Below, in pieces: positions 35,932 to 44,266 of a DNA stretch of 64,000 nt (position 1 is the first letter of the stretch; each line of letters opens with the position of its first letter). Where the stretch lies: positions 62,001 through 126,000 of the forward strand of contig CAWDKL010000065.1 of NCBI GenBank assembly GCA_963802745.1. The letters run 5' to 3'. The notes beneath the pieces are model-generated. The model was not told where the DNA came from. It did no database searches and saw only the letters and a program-made list of their open reading frames with translations. The stretch comes from JAJPKK01 sp963802745. Its GTDB lineage: Bacteria > Pseudomonadota > Alphaproteobacteria > Rhizobiales > Xanthobacteraceae. The translations under genes were made by a program, and so were the position numbers.

Positions 35932-37158
35932 TCACGCCTTTGGGGATTCTGACGGACTATCGGGACCCGCGGCGAAATTCGCCGCTTGCTCAACCCATTT
36001 CTCGCGATCGATGCGGCCCGGAAATGCCAGATAAGTGCCGACCCAGCGAATTTCCGCGCGCGTCCATTGAGCGATCTGGTCAAAATGGAAAATGCCGAGA
36101 TCATTGAGCTTCTGTTCGTTGACCCGGCCTATTCCCTTGATCCGCTGAAGATTGTCAGGCGCGCCGTCGCGGGCCGCCGCTAGACCGCCCGGCCGCGCAC
36201 CAACCGCATTCGCCCGATCCTCGGCAGTCGCATCCGCCGGCAAAGCCGCCAGTTTTGCCGCGAAGTCGGTCTCCTCCGACGTATCGGGCACGTCCACCGG
36301 CACGACCGCCCGACCTTCGGCCGGAACCGCCGCCTCGGCATCGCTGCTGACCGCGCTCGATGCCGGAACATCCTTCGCCGTCTCGTCCTTCGCGGGCAAC
36401 GGCGATACGACTGCAGCCGAAGTCTTTGTGGGAGCCGCGTCAGTCCCCGCGGCCACCGTCGCCGTTGGCGGGGCAGCTTCCACCGGAGCCGGCGCCGCAT
36501 GAGCCGCCACATCCGGAGCCTTCGGCTCGGATCGGGGGGCAATAGGGGCCGCGATCTCCTTCAACGTGGTCTCACCGCCGAGCGGCGCCGAAAAGTGCCG
36601 CCCATTCTGCGGGCCCGGCTTCGGGGTCTCGCCGCGGGCAAGCGCATCGAGAATGGTTTCGAAGGATTCCGGCGTGAGATCCTCGTAAGTGTCCTTGCCG
36701 ATCAGCACCATCGGAGCGTTGACGCATGCGCCCAGGCATTCGACCTCCTCCCAGGAGAAATCCCCATCGGCGGAGACATGGAACGGCTCGTGGTGAATCC
36801 GGTGCTGGCACACCTTTTTGAGCGCCTCGCCACCCCGCAGCAGGCATGGCGTGGTACCACACCATTGCACGTGGGCCTTACGGCCGACCGGCTGCAGCAA
36901 GAACATCGTATAGAAAGTCGCCACCTCCAGAACACGGATATGCGCCATGCCGAGGAGGTCGGCCACGTATTCGATCGCCTTGCGCGGGGTCCACCCTCCC
37001 ACCTGTTCCTGGGCGCGCCACAGCAAAGGGATGACCGCAGAGGCTTGGCGGCCTTCGGGATATTTGGCGATCTGTTGTTTTGCCCAGGCAAGATTCTCCG
37101 CCGTAAAGGCGAAGCTTTCGGGTTGCTGTTCGGCGGGCGCGAGGCGGCGGACGGTCAC
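35932..37158 (-). CDS. nuoE: NADH-quinone oxidoreductase subunit E with long C-terminal extension
   Basis: [2Fe-2S] subunit of the NADH dehydrogenase module, 408 residues. The first 170 or so residues form the thioredoxin-like domain, with cluster ligands in VQWCGTTPCLLRGG and VECLGACVNAPM. An Ala/Pro/Val-rich low-complexity linker of about 130 residues follows. The last 75 residues contain a helix-hairpin-helix-like domain (DNLQRIKGIGRVNEQKLNDL, then WVGTYLAFPGRIDREKWVEQ). Such extended NuoE proteins occur in alphaproteobacteria. The tail is not needed for the cluster and may bind nucleic acid or protein; this is inference. Confidence 0.95.
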   Translation of the reverse strand: MTVRRLAPAEQQPESFAFTAENLAWAKQQIAKYPEGRQASAVIPLLWRAQEQVGGWTPRKAIEYVADLLGMAHIRVLEVATFYTMFLLQPVGRKAHVQWCGTTPCLLRGGEALKKVCQHRIHHEPFHVSADGDFSWEEVECLGACVNAPMVLIGKDTYEDLTPESFETILDALARGETPKPGPQNGRHFSAPLGGETTLKEIAAPIAPRSEPKAPDVAAHAAPAPVEAAPPTATVAAGTDAAPTKTSAAVVSPLPAKDETAKDVPASSAVSSDAEAAVPAEGRAVVPVDVPDTSEETDFAAKLAALPADATAEDRANAVGARPGGLAAARDGAPDNLQRIKGIGRVNEQKLNDLGIFHFDQIAQWTRAEIRWVGTYLAFPGRIDREKWVEQAANFAAGPDSPSESPKA

Positions 37159-37196
37159 GGATCACCTGTTCGCAGCGGAAATGGCGAGAAGCACGG

Positions 37197-37787
37197 TCAT
37201 CGGCCTCGCTCTGCATTGCCGACCAACGACGGCCCCAGCAGCGCGGCGACCGCAACGGTTATCCCCGGGGGATCGAGCGTGATCGCGCCGTCGTGAACGA
37301 TGCGAGTGGCGATGTCGTTACCATGGTTGCGTCGATGATGGATAACGACACGCTTTTCGGAATGGATAATCAGATAGTGACGGATGCCTGCGACCGAGAA
37401 ATAGTCGACCAATTTGGTATCAATGTCATCGCGTTCGCTCGACGGCGATACCACTTCGACGACAATGAGCGGAGCTTCGATGATCATCGCATCGGGTTCC
37501 GGCTCGGCACCGCACTGCACCAGAACGTCGGGTATCCGCAACGTGTTATCGTCGATCGGAACGCCGATGCCATCGACGAAAACCATGCAAGGCAAACCCG
37601 CCGCTCGCACCGCATCCTCGAGCGCCCGCCACGCCGCTGCCTTGGTTCGATTATGCCGGACGGAATCGCGAGACATGGCGACGATCTCGCCGTCAACGAG
37701 TTCATGGCGGTCATCCGGCTGGCGCTGGGACCACACGAGAAACTCGTCCACATTCATGCGGACCTTTGGAAAAGCGGGCGCGTTCAT
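37197..37787 (-). CDS. Uma2 (DUF820) family putative endonuclease inside the nuo operon
   Basis: A 196-residue protein with the PD-(D/E)XK-like fold of Uma2. The DRHELVDGEIVAMS start, an RIPDVLVQC strand, the IVVEVVSPSSERDDIDTKLVDYFSVAGI block (conserved E-V-SPS and D-K) and HYLIIHSEKRVVIHHR are typical. Uma2 proteins are frequent in cyanobacteria and scattered elsewhere, and are thought to be restriction-type nucleases without proven targets. ATG 37787 overlaps the nuoD stop by four bases, so it is translationally coupled to nuoD and precedes nuoE. This looks like a gene inserted into the operon. Confidence 0.88.
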   Translation of the reverse strand: MNAPAFPKVRMNVDEFLVWSQRQPDDRHELVDGEIVAMSRDSVRHNRTKAAAWRALEDAVRAAGLPCMVFVDGIGVPIDDNTLRIPDVLVQCGAEPEPDAMIIEAPLIVVEVVSPSSERDDIDTKLVDYFSVAGIRHYLIIHSEKRVVIHHRRNHGNDIATRIVHDGAITLDPPGITVAVAALLGPSLVGNAERGR

Positions 37788-38974
37788 CGGTCCACCTCGC
37801 CGAACACGATGTCGATCGAGCCCAAGATCGCCGAAACGTCGGCGAGCAGGTGGCCGCGGCAGAGAAAATCCATCGCCTGGAGGTGGGCAAAACCCGGCGC
37901 ACGGATCTTGCAGCGGTAAGGCTTATTGGTGCCGTCGGCCACCAGATACACGCCGAACTCGCCCTTGGGCGCTTCCACGGCGGCATAAACCTCGCCGGCC
38001 GGCACGTGATAGCCCTCTGTATAAAGCTTGAAATGATGGATCAGGGCTTCCATCGAGCGCTTCATCTCGGCGCGCTTGGGCGGCACGATCTTGTGGTCCG
38101 CGATGCTGACCGGCCCCTGCCCTTCCGGCGCGCGCAGCCGATCGATACACTGGCGCATGATGCGGACCGACTGGCGCATCTCCTCCATGCGGATGCAGTA
38201 GCGATCGAAACAGTCGCCGTTCTTGCCCACCGGAATGTCGAAATCGAGTTCCGCATAGCACTCATAGGGCTGTGCCTTGCGCAAATCCCAGGCTGCCCCC
38301 GAGCCACGCACCATCACGCCGGAAAAGCCCCAGGCCCAGGCATCGGCCAGCTTGACCACGCCGATATCCACATTGCGCTGCTTGAAGATGCGGTTGTCGG
38401 TCAACAGCTCTTCGAGATCGTCGCACACGTGCAGAAACGGGCCGCAGAACGCCTCGATGTCGTCGATCAGCTTTTCCGGCAGGTCCTGGTGTACGCCACC
38501 GACGCGGAAATAGGCCGCATGCATGCGGCTGCCGGAGGCCCGCTCATAGAACACCATCAGCTTTTCGCGTTCCTCGAAACCCCACAGCGGCGGCGTCAGC
38601 GCGCCCACATCCATCGCCTGGGTGGTGACGTTGAGGAGGTGCGACAGCAGCCGGCCGATCTCGGCATAGAGCACGCGAATGAGCTGGGCTCGCCGCGGCA
38701 CCGTGATGCCGAGCAGCTTTTCCACCGCAAGGCAGAAGGCGTGCTCCTGATTCATCGGCGCGACATAATCGAGCCGGTCGAAATACGGGATCGCTTGCTG
38801 ATAGCTCTTGTATTCGATCAGCTTTTCGGTGCCGCGGTGTAGAAGCCCGATATGCGGATCGACGCGCTCCACCACCTCGCCGTCGAGCTCCAGCACCAGG
38901 CGCAGCACACCATGGGCCGCCGGATGCTGCGGGCCGAAATTGATGGTGAAATTGCGGATTTCGGATTCGCTCAT
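37784..38974 (-). CDS. nuoD: NADH-quinone oxidoreductase subunit D
   Basis: 49-kDa subunit lining the quinone site, 396 residues. The start MSESEIRNFTINFGPQHPAAHG is diagnostic, with the quinone-binding histidine in GPQHPAAHG. Other marks are RGTEKLIEYKSYQQAIPYFDRLDYV, VMVRGSGAAWDLRKAQPY and the ending ILGSIDIVFGEVDR. It overlaps the nuoC stop by four bases and the Uma2 start by four bases. Confidence 0.97.
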   Translation of the reverse strand: MSESEIRNFTINFGPQHPAAHGVLRLVLELDGEVVERVDPHIGLLHRGTEKLIEYKSYQQAIPYFDRLDYVAPMNQEHAFCLAVEKLLGITVPRRAQLIRVLYAEIGRLLSHLLNVTTQAMDVGALTPPLWGFEEREKLMVFYERASGSRMHAAYFRVGGVHQDLPEKLIDDIEAFCGPFLHVCDDLEELLTDNRIFKQRNVDIGVVKLADAWAWGFSGVMVRGSGAAWDLRKAQPYECYAELDFDIPVGKNGDCFDRYCIRMEEMRQSVRIMRQCIDRLRAPEGQGPVSIADHKIVPPKRAEMKRSMEALIHHFKLYTEGYHVPAGEVYAAVEAPKGEFGVYLVADGTNKPYRCKIRAPGFAHLQAMDFLCRGHLLADVSAILGSIDIVFGEVDR

Positions 38975-39606
38975 GAGCCCGCCTTGCCGGCGCCGCCAAC
39001 GGCCTTCTCGTCGCCCGGCAATGGATAGTCGGGTCCTTCCCACGGCGACAGGAAGTCGAAATTGCGAAATTCCTGCATCAGTTGCACGGGCTCATAAACG
39101 ACCCGCTTCTCCTCGTCGCTCCACCGCACCTCGATGAAGCCGCTGAGCGGAAAATCCTTGCGCAGCGGATGGCCCTCGAAACCATAATCGGTCAACAGCC
39201 GCCGCAGGTCTGGGTGGCCGGTAAACACGATGCCGTAGAGATCGTAGACCTCGCGCTCGAACCACAACGCCCCGATAAATACATCCGTGATCGAGGCAAT
39301 CGCGGTATCTTCATCGACTGGGATCTTGACCCGCACGCGCCGGTTCCGTGTCGGCGACAGCAGGTGATAGACCACATCGAAGCGCTGGACACGCTGCGGC
39401 CAGTCCACCGCGGTGACATCGACGAAGGCATAGAATGCGCAGGCCGGATCGTCGCGCAGATACTTGAGCACCCGGACGATATCGGCGGCATTGGCGCTCA
39501 GCGTCAGTTCCCCGTTCGTCACCGCATGGCCGGTGACGGCGCCGGGCAGCGCCCCGGCAATCGCTTTGCCAAGGGAATCGAGCATCGCGGATGCGTCGTC
39601 GGTCAT
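38971..39606 (-). CDS. nuoC: NADH-quinone oxidoreductase subunit C
   Basis: 30-kDa subunit of the quinone module, 211 residues. Recognised by YHLLSPTRNRRVRVK, the signature FEREVYDLYGIVFTGHPDLR and LTDYGFEGHPLRKDFPLSG. The frame is open upstream into the nuoB region, but ATG 39606 gives the standard length and leaves 8 bp to the nuoB stop. Confidence 0.96.
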   Translation of the reverse strand: MTDDASAMLDSLGKAIAGALPGAVTGHAVTNGELTLSANAADIVRVLKYLRDDPACAFYAFVDVTAVDWPQRVQRFDVVYHLLSPTRNRRVRVKIPVDEDTAIASITDVFIGALWFEREVYDLYGIVFTGHPDLRRLLTDYGFEGHPLRKDFPLSGFIEVRWSDEEKRVVYEPVQLMQEFRNFDFLSPWEGPDYPLPGDEKAVGGAGKAGS

Positions 39607-39614
39607 TTTATCGC

Positions 39615-40187
39615 CTAGCGCTCGATCGTCCCGGTACGCCGAATCTTCTTCTGCAGCAGCAGCACGCCATAGAGCAACGCCTCGGCGGTCGGCGGACAGC
39701 CCGGCACATAGATGTCCACCGGTACGATCCGATCGCAGCCGCGCACCACGGCGTAGGAATAGTGGTAATAACCGCCGCCATTGGCACACGAGCCCATGGA
39801 GATGACGTAACGCGGCTCCGGCATCTGGTCGTAAACCTTGCGCAGCGCCGGCGCCATCTTGTTGGTCAGCGTGCCGGCCACGATCATCACATCGGACTGG
39901 CGCGGTGAAGCCCGCGGCGCGAAGCCGAACCGCTCCGCATCGTAGCGCGGCATCGACATCTGCATCATCTCGACCGCGCAGCAGGCAAGGCCGAAGGTCA
40001 TCCACATCAGCGAGCCGGTCCGCGCCCAGATGATCAGATCGTCGGCGGCCGTAACCAGGAATCCCTTGTCGGCCAGTTCGTTATTGAGCCCGACATAAAA
40101 CAAATCATCCGCCCCCAACGGCATCCCGGTGCGCGGGTCGATGAGCCCGGTCGCGGCGGGAGCGATCACCGGCTCTCTCAATCCCAT
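39615..40187 (-). CDS. nuoB: NADH-quinone oxidoreductase subunit B
   Basis: PSST subunit with the terminal [4Fe-4S] cluster N2, 190 residues. The four cysteines are present: the double cysteine in TFGLACCAVEMMQM, one in MGSCANGGGYYHYSY and one in YVPGCPPTAEALLYG. The start MGLREPVIAPAATGLIDPRT at 40187 overlaps the nuoA end by ten bases. Confidence 0.97.
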   Translation of the reverse strand: MGLREPVIAPAATGLIDPRTGMPLGADDLFYVGLNNELADKGFLVTAADDLIIWARTGSLMWMTFGLACCAVEMMQMSMPRYDAERFGFAPRASPRQSDVMIVAGTLTNKMAPALRKVYDQMPEPRYVISMGSCANGGGYYHYSYAVVRGCDRIVPVDIYVPGCPPTAEALLYGVLLLQKKIRRTGTIER

Positions 40188-40549
40188 TCGAGCGCTCCTT
40201 TCTTCCATTCGTATATAAAGCCGACAGTCAGCACCCCTAAAAATACCACCATCGCCCAGAACCCGAACGCCCCCAACCGGCCGAACGCAACCGCCCAGGG
40301 GAATAGGAAAGAGACTTCAAGATCGAAGATGATGAACAGAATCGCCACCAGATAGAAGCGCACGTCGAACTTCATGCGCGCATCGTCGAAGGCGTTGAAG
40401 CCGCACTCATAGGCGGAGAGCTTTTCCGGATCGGGCTGCCTGTAGGCCACGATGAAGGGCGCCACCAACAGGGCCAGCCCCAGCACCAGCGCGATACCGA
40501 TGAAGATGACGAGAGGAAGATAATCCTGCAGAAATGCGTCCATCTTCAC
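40178..40549 (-). CDS. nuoA: NADH-quinone oxidoreductase subunit A
   Basis: Three-helix membrane subunit, 123 residues, first gene of the nuo operon. The loop motif KLSAYECGFNAFDDARMKFD, with its conserved cysteine, and FYLVAILFIIFDLEVSFLFP are diagnostic. AGAGG lies five bases before ATG 40549. The operon promoter should lie in 40550-40865. Confidence 0.97.
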   Translation of the reverse strand: MKMDAFLQDYLPLVIFIGIALVLGLALLVAPFIVAYRQPDPEKLSAYECGFNAFDDARMKFDVRFYLVAILFIIFDLEVSFLFPWAVAFGRLGAFGFWAMVVFLGVLTVGFIYEWKKGALEWD

Positions 40550-40865
40550 CTCTCGGCCGTCGTCGGCCAGCCCGCATACAAATCGCGATTTCCACCGCTT
40601 TTCCCGTCCCTCTGCACCGCCAAAACAGGCGTGAAGAGAACCGGGAGTCGCCGCATGGCCGCGAACGGGCGAGCCTTAGCGCAGCGCAGCAAGGGTGGCA
40701 AGCGAATTGGCTGGATGCCACTGGCCGCCAACGGGATACAGTTCACCACCGTGGATACCCGGCGCTTCCGACGTCACAAAAAGCCGCTAAAGAAATGCCA
40801 GATTTCGGCTTGCCGAAGACCCGGCCGTTGGAGCGGGGCTCGCCCCGAATACGGCCGGCGGGCCA
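40550..40865. other. Intergenic region upstream of nuoA
   Basis: A 316-bp gap between the WD40 gene and nuoA, both on the minus strand. I see no coding frame that looks real, no tRNA, and only short palindromes (for example GAGCGGGGCTCGCCCC near 40833). It probably holds the nuo promoter, but no convincing -35/-10 pair was identified. Confidence 0.5.
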
Positions 40866-41870
40866 TCATGCCAGATCGATGATCCCGGCCGCGCCGTCGT
40901 CGGTGCCGAAGGCAAGCTTGGTGCCGGTGGCGCTCCAGGCCAAGGCGGACACCGGCGACCCGGTCGGCCGGCGCGCCAAAATCTCGGCACCGTCGGCCAT
41001 GCGGACCAGCAGCGCTGCCCCATCCGCATAGCCGACCGCCGTCAAATCCTTGCGCGCATGGCACGCCACGGCGGTAACCTGATGGCCGGCGGGGGCCAGG
41101 AGGTTCGGTTCGCGCCCCATCGGTCCGTCCTTGCCGTCGAATGGCCAGATCACCAGCTGGTTCGATCCGGAGGTCGCCAGTGATTTACCATCAAAAGCCC
41201 ACGCCATCACCTTCACCTTGGTGGAGTAGCCGGCCATGCGCATGTGCCCGCGATCCGCGAGGCGCCAGCCGTGAAGCGTCGGCTCCTGCATGGCGGTGAC
41301 CAGGAAGCGGCCATCGGGGCTGAAGGTGATGCCGAGATGGGAGCCCTTCCATTCCAGCTGTTCAGGCGCCGCCTCGAGCGCGTTGGGAAACCACAGCGTG
41401 ACCCCGTGATAGTGGGCGATGCCAAGACGCAAGCCCTTCGGAGCGAAGGCGAGGCCGCCGACGGTCGAGGGCACTTCCAGCCGGCGCAACTCGCCCTTGC
41501 GGGGCTGCACGAAGGCCTCTTTGCCCGCCGACCATGCGACCCCGCCGTCCGGGGCGATCGCCACGTGATCGATCCAGCGGTGCTTGGGGTCGATGGCGAG
41601 GACCGCAGGGGTCATGTCTGCGGTCGTGGCCACGACCTTGCCGTCGTCGCCGCCCGTCACCACGCGGGTGCCGTCGCTTGCCGCCGCCAGAATGCCACCC
41701 TCGTGCACCGTGACGCGGCGGGTCGTGCCGTCGGGCGCGGCAAACACCAGCGCGTCCTCGCCGAGCACGAAAACCGCGGTGGTGCCGAGGAAATGCACCG
41801 CGACCACGGGCGCTTCAACCGGGACCGGGCGGGCGCGGTCGGCGATGGACGGAATTTCGGTCGTTGCCAT
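40866..41870 (-). CDS. WD40-repeat protein
   Basis: A 334-residue cytoplasmic beta-propeller protein with about seven WD40-like blades. Recognisable repeat ends include TRVVTGGDDGKVVAT, GIAHYHGVTLWF, ITFSPDGRFLVTAMQEPTLHGW, KSLATSGSNQLVIW and KLAFGTDDGAAGIID. No catalytic residues are seen; a scaffold role is inferred. It begins 18 bp after the cobW-type gene in the same direction. I recall this GTPase-WD40 pairing in Rhizobiales, which suggests a role with the metallochaperone. Confidence 0.87.
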   Translation of the reverse strand: MATTEIPSIADRARPVPVEAPVVAVHFLGTTAVFVLGEDALVFAAPDGTTRRVTVHEGGILAAASDGTRVVTGGDDGKVVATTADMTPAVLAIDPKHRWIDHVAIAPDGGVAWSAGKEAFVQPRKGELRRLEVPSTVGGLAFAPKGLRLGIAHYHGVTLWFPNALEAAPEQLEWKGSHLGITFSPDGRFLVTAMQEPTLHGWRLADRGHMRMAGYSTKVKVMAWAFDGKSLATSGSNQLVIWPFDGKDGPMGREPNLLAPAGHQVTAVACHARKDLTAVGYADGAALLVRMADGAEILARRPTGSPVSALAWSATGTKLAFGTDDGAAGIIDLA

Positions 41871-41888
41871 GGAGCCTCTAATCGCGCG

Positions 41889-42981
41889 TCAGGCCACGCA
41901 TTCCGCAAAGCCGGCACGGATCATGTCCTCCGGCAGCTCGCGGCCGATGAACACGATCCGGCTTTCCCGTTTTTCGCCGTCGCGCCAGTCGCGCTGATGG
42001 TCGCCGTCGATCATCATGTGTACGCCCTGGAACGCGAACCGTTGCGGATCGTCCTTGAATGCCAAAATTCCCTTGGAGCGCAGGATATTCTTGCCCTCTT
42101 GGGCGACCAGGTTCTGAAATCCACGGGAAGAACTTGTTGGGATCGAGCGACCGGTCGGTGCGCAGCGACAGCGAGCGCATGTCCTCATCATGGAAATGCC
42201 GCAGCCCGCCATGGTCGTGCGCGTGATCATGGTCATGCGCATGGTCGTGATCGTCGCCGTGGTCGTGCGCGTCGTGGTCATGATCGTGACCGCCGCCGGC
42301 GTCGAGAAATTGCGGTTCGAAATCCAGAATGCGGTCGAGATCGAAGGCATTGCGATGCAAAACCTCGGCGAGCGGCACCGCACAGCGCTCGGTGCGATGA
42401 AGCCGCGCATAAGGGTTAATGGCACGGATGCGCGCCTCGATTTCGCGCAGATCGGGGTCGCTCACCAGGTCGGTTTTGTTGAGCAGGATTACATCCGCGA
42501 AGGCGATCTGGTTCTTGGCCTCGGGCGCGTCGCGCAGCCGGTCCTTGAGCCAGCGCGCATCCGCCACCGTGACCACCGCATCGAGCTTCGCCTTTTGGCC
42601 GATTTCCGCATCGACGAAGAACGTCTGTGCCACCGGAGCCGGGTCGGCAAGGCCGGTGGTTTCCACGATGATGGCGTCGAACTTGCCCTTGCGGCGCATC
42701 AAACCGGACATGATGCGGATCAGATCACCCCGCACCGTGCAGCAGACGCAGCCGTTGTTCATTTCGAAGATCTCTTCGTCGGCGCCGACGATGAGGTCGT
42801 TATCGATACCGATCTCGCCGAATTCGTTGACGATGACGGCGTATTTCTGCCCATGCGGCTCGGACAGGATGCGGTTGAGCAGGGTGGTCTTGCCGGCCCC
42901 GAGATAGCCGGTCAGGACCGTGACGGGGATCTTGTCGGGCGTGCCGGTCGCGTCAAAGCCGGCGGTACTGGTGTCGGACAT
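41889..42981 (-). CDS. CobW/COG0523-type metallochaperone GTPase, one-base frameshift
   Basis: G3E-family P-loop GTPase that delivers metal, probably zinc. The protein of about 364 residues has Walker A (VLTGYLGAGKTTLLNRIL), the CVCCT metal-binding motif and the NKTDLV guanine-specificity motif. A histidine/aspartate-rich segment (HDHDHDAHDHGDDHDHAHDH) follows. The C-terminal CobW_C domain is split: one extra base at 42120 follows SLDPNKFFPW, and the family-like FQNLVAQEGKNILRSKGILA continues in the next frame to the stop at 41889. Uncorrected, the frame would end at 41878 with a non-family tail. The His-rich linker supports metal handling. Confidence 0.9.
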
Positions 42982-43049
42982 GCATGAGGCTCCAAAGTCT
43001 TACCTTGATATAGGCATTCGGAGCGCCGAGCAAAACCGCGGGGTGGACA

Positions 43050-43111
43050 TTGACGCTGGTGTTGGGATGGGCCTCCGAACACCGGCCGGAACTGATGGAG
43101 GACTGGGACTT
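43050..43111 (+). pseudogene. DUF4160 gene fragment (duplicated 3' end)
   Basis: Bases from about 43050 closely repeat the last part of the intact DUF4160 gene (44166-44266), including the words GGCCGGAACTGATGGAGGACTGGGA and TGCGCCCGCATGCAGA. Upstream similarity stops, so only a 3' fragment remains. It is one half of a duplicated DUF4160-DUF2442 pair. Confidence 0.7.
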
Positions 43112-43291
43112 ATGCGCCCGCATGCAGATGCCCAAGACAATAACGCCGCTGAGGTGACGCCGCCGCTTCGTCCCGTAGCTCCCTGGCGCGTCGCGCATTT
43201 GGACGTGCTGCCCGGATACCGGCTGCGCGTACGCTTCAATGACGGGACCGAAGGCCGGTTAGGCTTGCCCATCGCGCAGCTGTCATCGTGA
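43112..43291 (+). pseudogene. Truncated DUF2442 gene (duplicate)
   Basis: A 59-codon frame whose first 50 or so residues repeat the intact DUF2442 protein at 44221 nearly word for word (RPHADAQ, WRVAHLDVLPGYRLRVRFND, GTEG). After GTEG it diverges to RLGLPIAQLSS and stops. The conserved C-terminal half (DLAGFL and onward) is missing, so it is a broken copy. Confidence 0.75.
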
Positions 43292-43311
43292 TTTTATCGT
43301 ATACGGCCTTG

Positions 43312-43322
43312 CTACCAGGTAG
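43312..43322. promoter_or_regulatory. Palindromic operator candidate upstream of the ParD-like gene
   Basis: CTACCAGGTAG is a perfect palindrome about a central A, 30 bp before the antitoxin ATG and followed by an AT-rich tract. ParD-type antitoxins bind such palindromes to repress their own operon. The assignment is by position and symmetry only. Confidence 0.35.
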
Positions 43323-43351
43323 TAAAAATTTTGCAAAATTGGAGATTTGAG

Positions 43352-43627
43352 ATGCCCGACATCCAAAAAGTCAGCGTCGCGCTCACGGGGGAGCAACTCG
43401 CCGCCCTCAAGTCCGCGGTCGATGCCGGCGAATATGCGACCACCAGCGAGATCGTCCGCGAGGCGATACGGGACTGGCAGCTCAAGCGCGAACTGCGCCA
43501 GGAAGACATCAGGCGCCTGCGCAGATTGTGGGATGAGGGCAAGGCCAGCGGCCCGGCGGAGCCGTTCGATATCGAACGCACGCTTGCGGCCGCGCGAGCG
43601 CGGCTCAAGGAGCTGGGCGGCGTATGA
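43352..43627 (+). CDS. ParD-like (CopG/RHH) antitoxin
   Basis: A 91-residue type II antitoxin. The N-terminal ribbon-helix-helix is IQKVSVALTGEQLAALKSAV, then YATTSEIVREAIRDW, and a charged C-terminal helix (RARLKEL) would cover a toxin. GGAG lies seven bases before ATG 43352. The partner toxin immediately downstream is only a remnant, so this looks like an orphan antitoxin. It sits between the two copies of the DUF4160-DUF2442 pair. Confidence 0.88.
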   Translation: MPDIQKVSVALTGEQLAALKSAVDAGEYATTSEIVREAIRDWQLKRELRQEDIRRLRRLWDEGKASGPAEPFDIERTLAAARARLKELGGV

Positions 43628-43725
43628 CGCCAGTGTTCCGATCACCGGCCGCGGAGCGCGGAGCGCATTCACGTCGTTTATATAATCGCATCAACGGGCC
43701 TAATGAGGCGGGAGGTTGCCGGTGA
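43624..43725 (+). pseudogene. Remnant of a ParE/RelE-type toxin gene
   Basis: The ATG overlaps the antitoxin stop (ATGA), the standard arrangement of parDE. The frame encodes only 33 residues. It begins with the toxin-like start TPVFRSPAAERG and ends with YNRINGPNEAG, which resembles another internal toxin segment, with most of the middle and the end missing. It is best read as a deleted, inactive toxin gene. Confidence 0.55.
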
Positions 43726-43957
43726 CGAAGCCGCTTATCTTTACGATTTCCGCGGCGTGGGACGATGAGGCTGCCGTTTGGACCGGGCATTGCGACGACA
43801 TCCCGGCCGCGCCGACGCGCCGACGCTCGATGCGCTGCTGGCCAAACTTTCCGCGATGGCGCTTGATTTGCTGCCGGATAATCATCCCGGTGTTGATCCG
43901 GCCTCGGTGTATCTGCAGATGACGGCGTTGCGGGAAGCGCAGGCCGCGGCGGCCTGA
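43722..43957 (+). pseudogene. DUF1902/HicB-like gene with a one-base deletion
   Basis: The start (GTG 43722; TTG 43716 is an alternative) gives TKPLIFTISAAWDDEAAVWT and GHCDDIPAA, typical of DUF1902 or HicB-like antitoxin domains. At about 43812 one base is missing. The following frame continues with DAPTLDALLAKLSAMALDLL and ends AQAAAA at 43955-43957. Joining both gives a normal protein of about 78 residues. It is either a decayed gene or a sequence error; the surrounding decay favours the former slightly. Confidence 0.65.
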
Positions 43958-44005
43958 ATGGCTCCGCAGTTCGATCGCGTGTTGCGGGGAGACCGAGGGC
44001 CACCG

Positions 44006-44266
44006 ATGCCGACGATCAGCAGCTTCTATGGCATTTTGATCCAAATGTTCTGGCGTGACCACGCTCCACCGCATTTTCATGCGCTCTATGCGGAACATGA
44101 GGCGCAGATCGACATTCGCACTCTCGAAGTGATCGAGGGTCATCTACCGCGACGAGCACTCTCGCTGGTGTTGGAATGGGCCTCTGAACACCGGCCGGAA
44201 CTGATGGAGGACTGGGAGTTATGCGCCCGCATGCAGACGCCCAAGAAAATAACACCGCTGAGCTGA
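44006..44266 (+). CDS. DUF4160 protein
   Basis: An 86-residue protein recognised by the DUF4160 core MPTISSFYGILIQMFWRDH, then PPHFHA, and a C-terminal WELCARMQTPKKI. DUF4160 genes usually precede a DUF2442 gene, as here, and the pair is suspected to be toxin-antitoxin-like without firm proof. ATG 44006 is chosen because the signature starts there. The stop overlaps the DUF2442 start region, so the two are coupled. Confidence 0.85.
   Translation: MPTISSFYGILIQMFWRDHAPPHFHALYAEHEAQIDIRTLEVIEGHLPRRALSLVLEWASEHRPELMEDWELCARMQTPKKITPLS

Noticed and set aside
40631..40882. 83-codon basic frame upstream of nuoA
   Set aside because: No start signal, no conservation seen, and it overlaps the WD40 gene end on the other strand.
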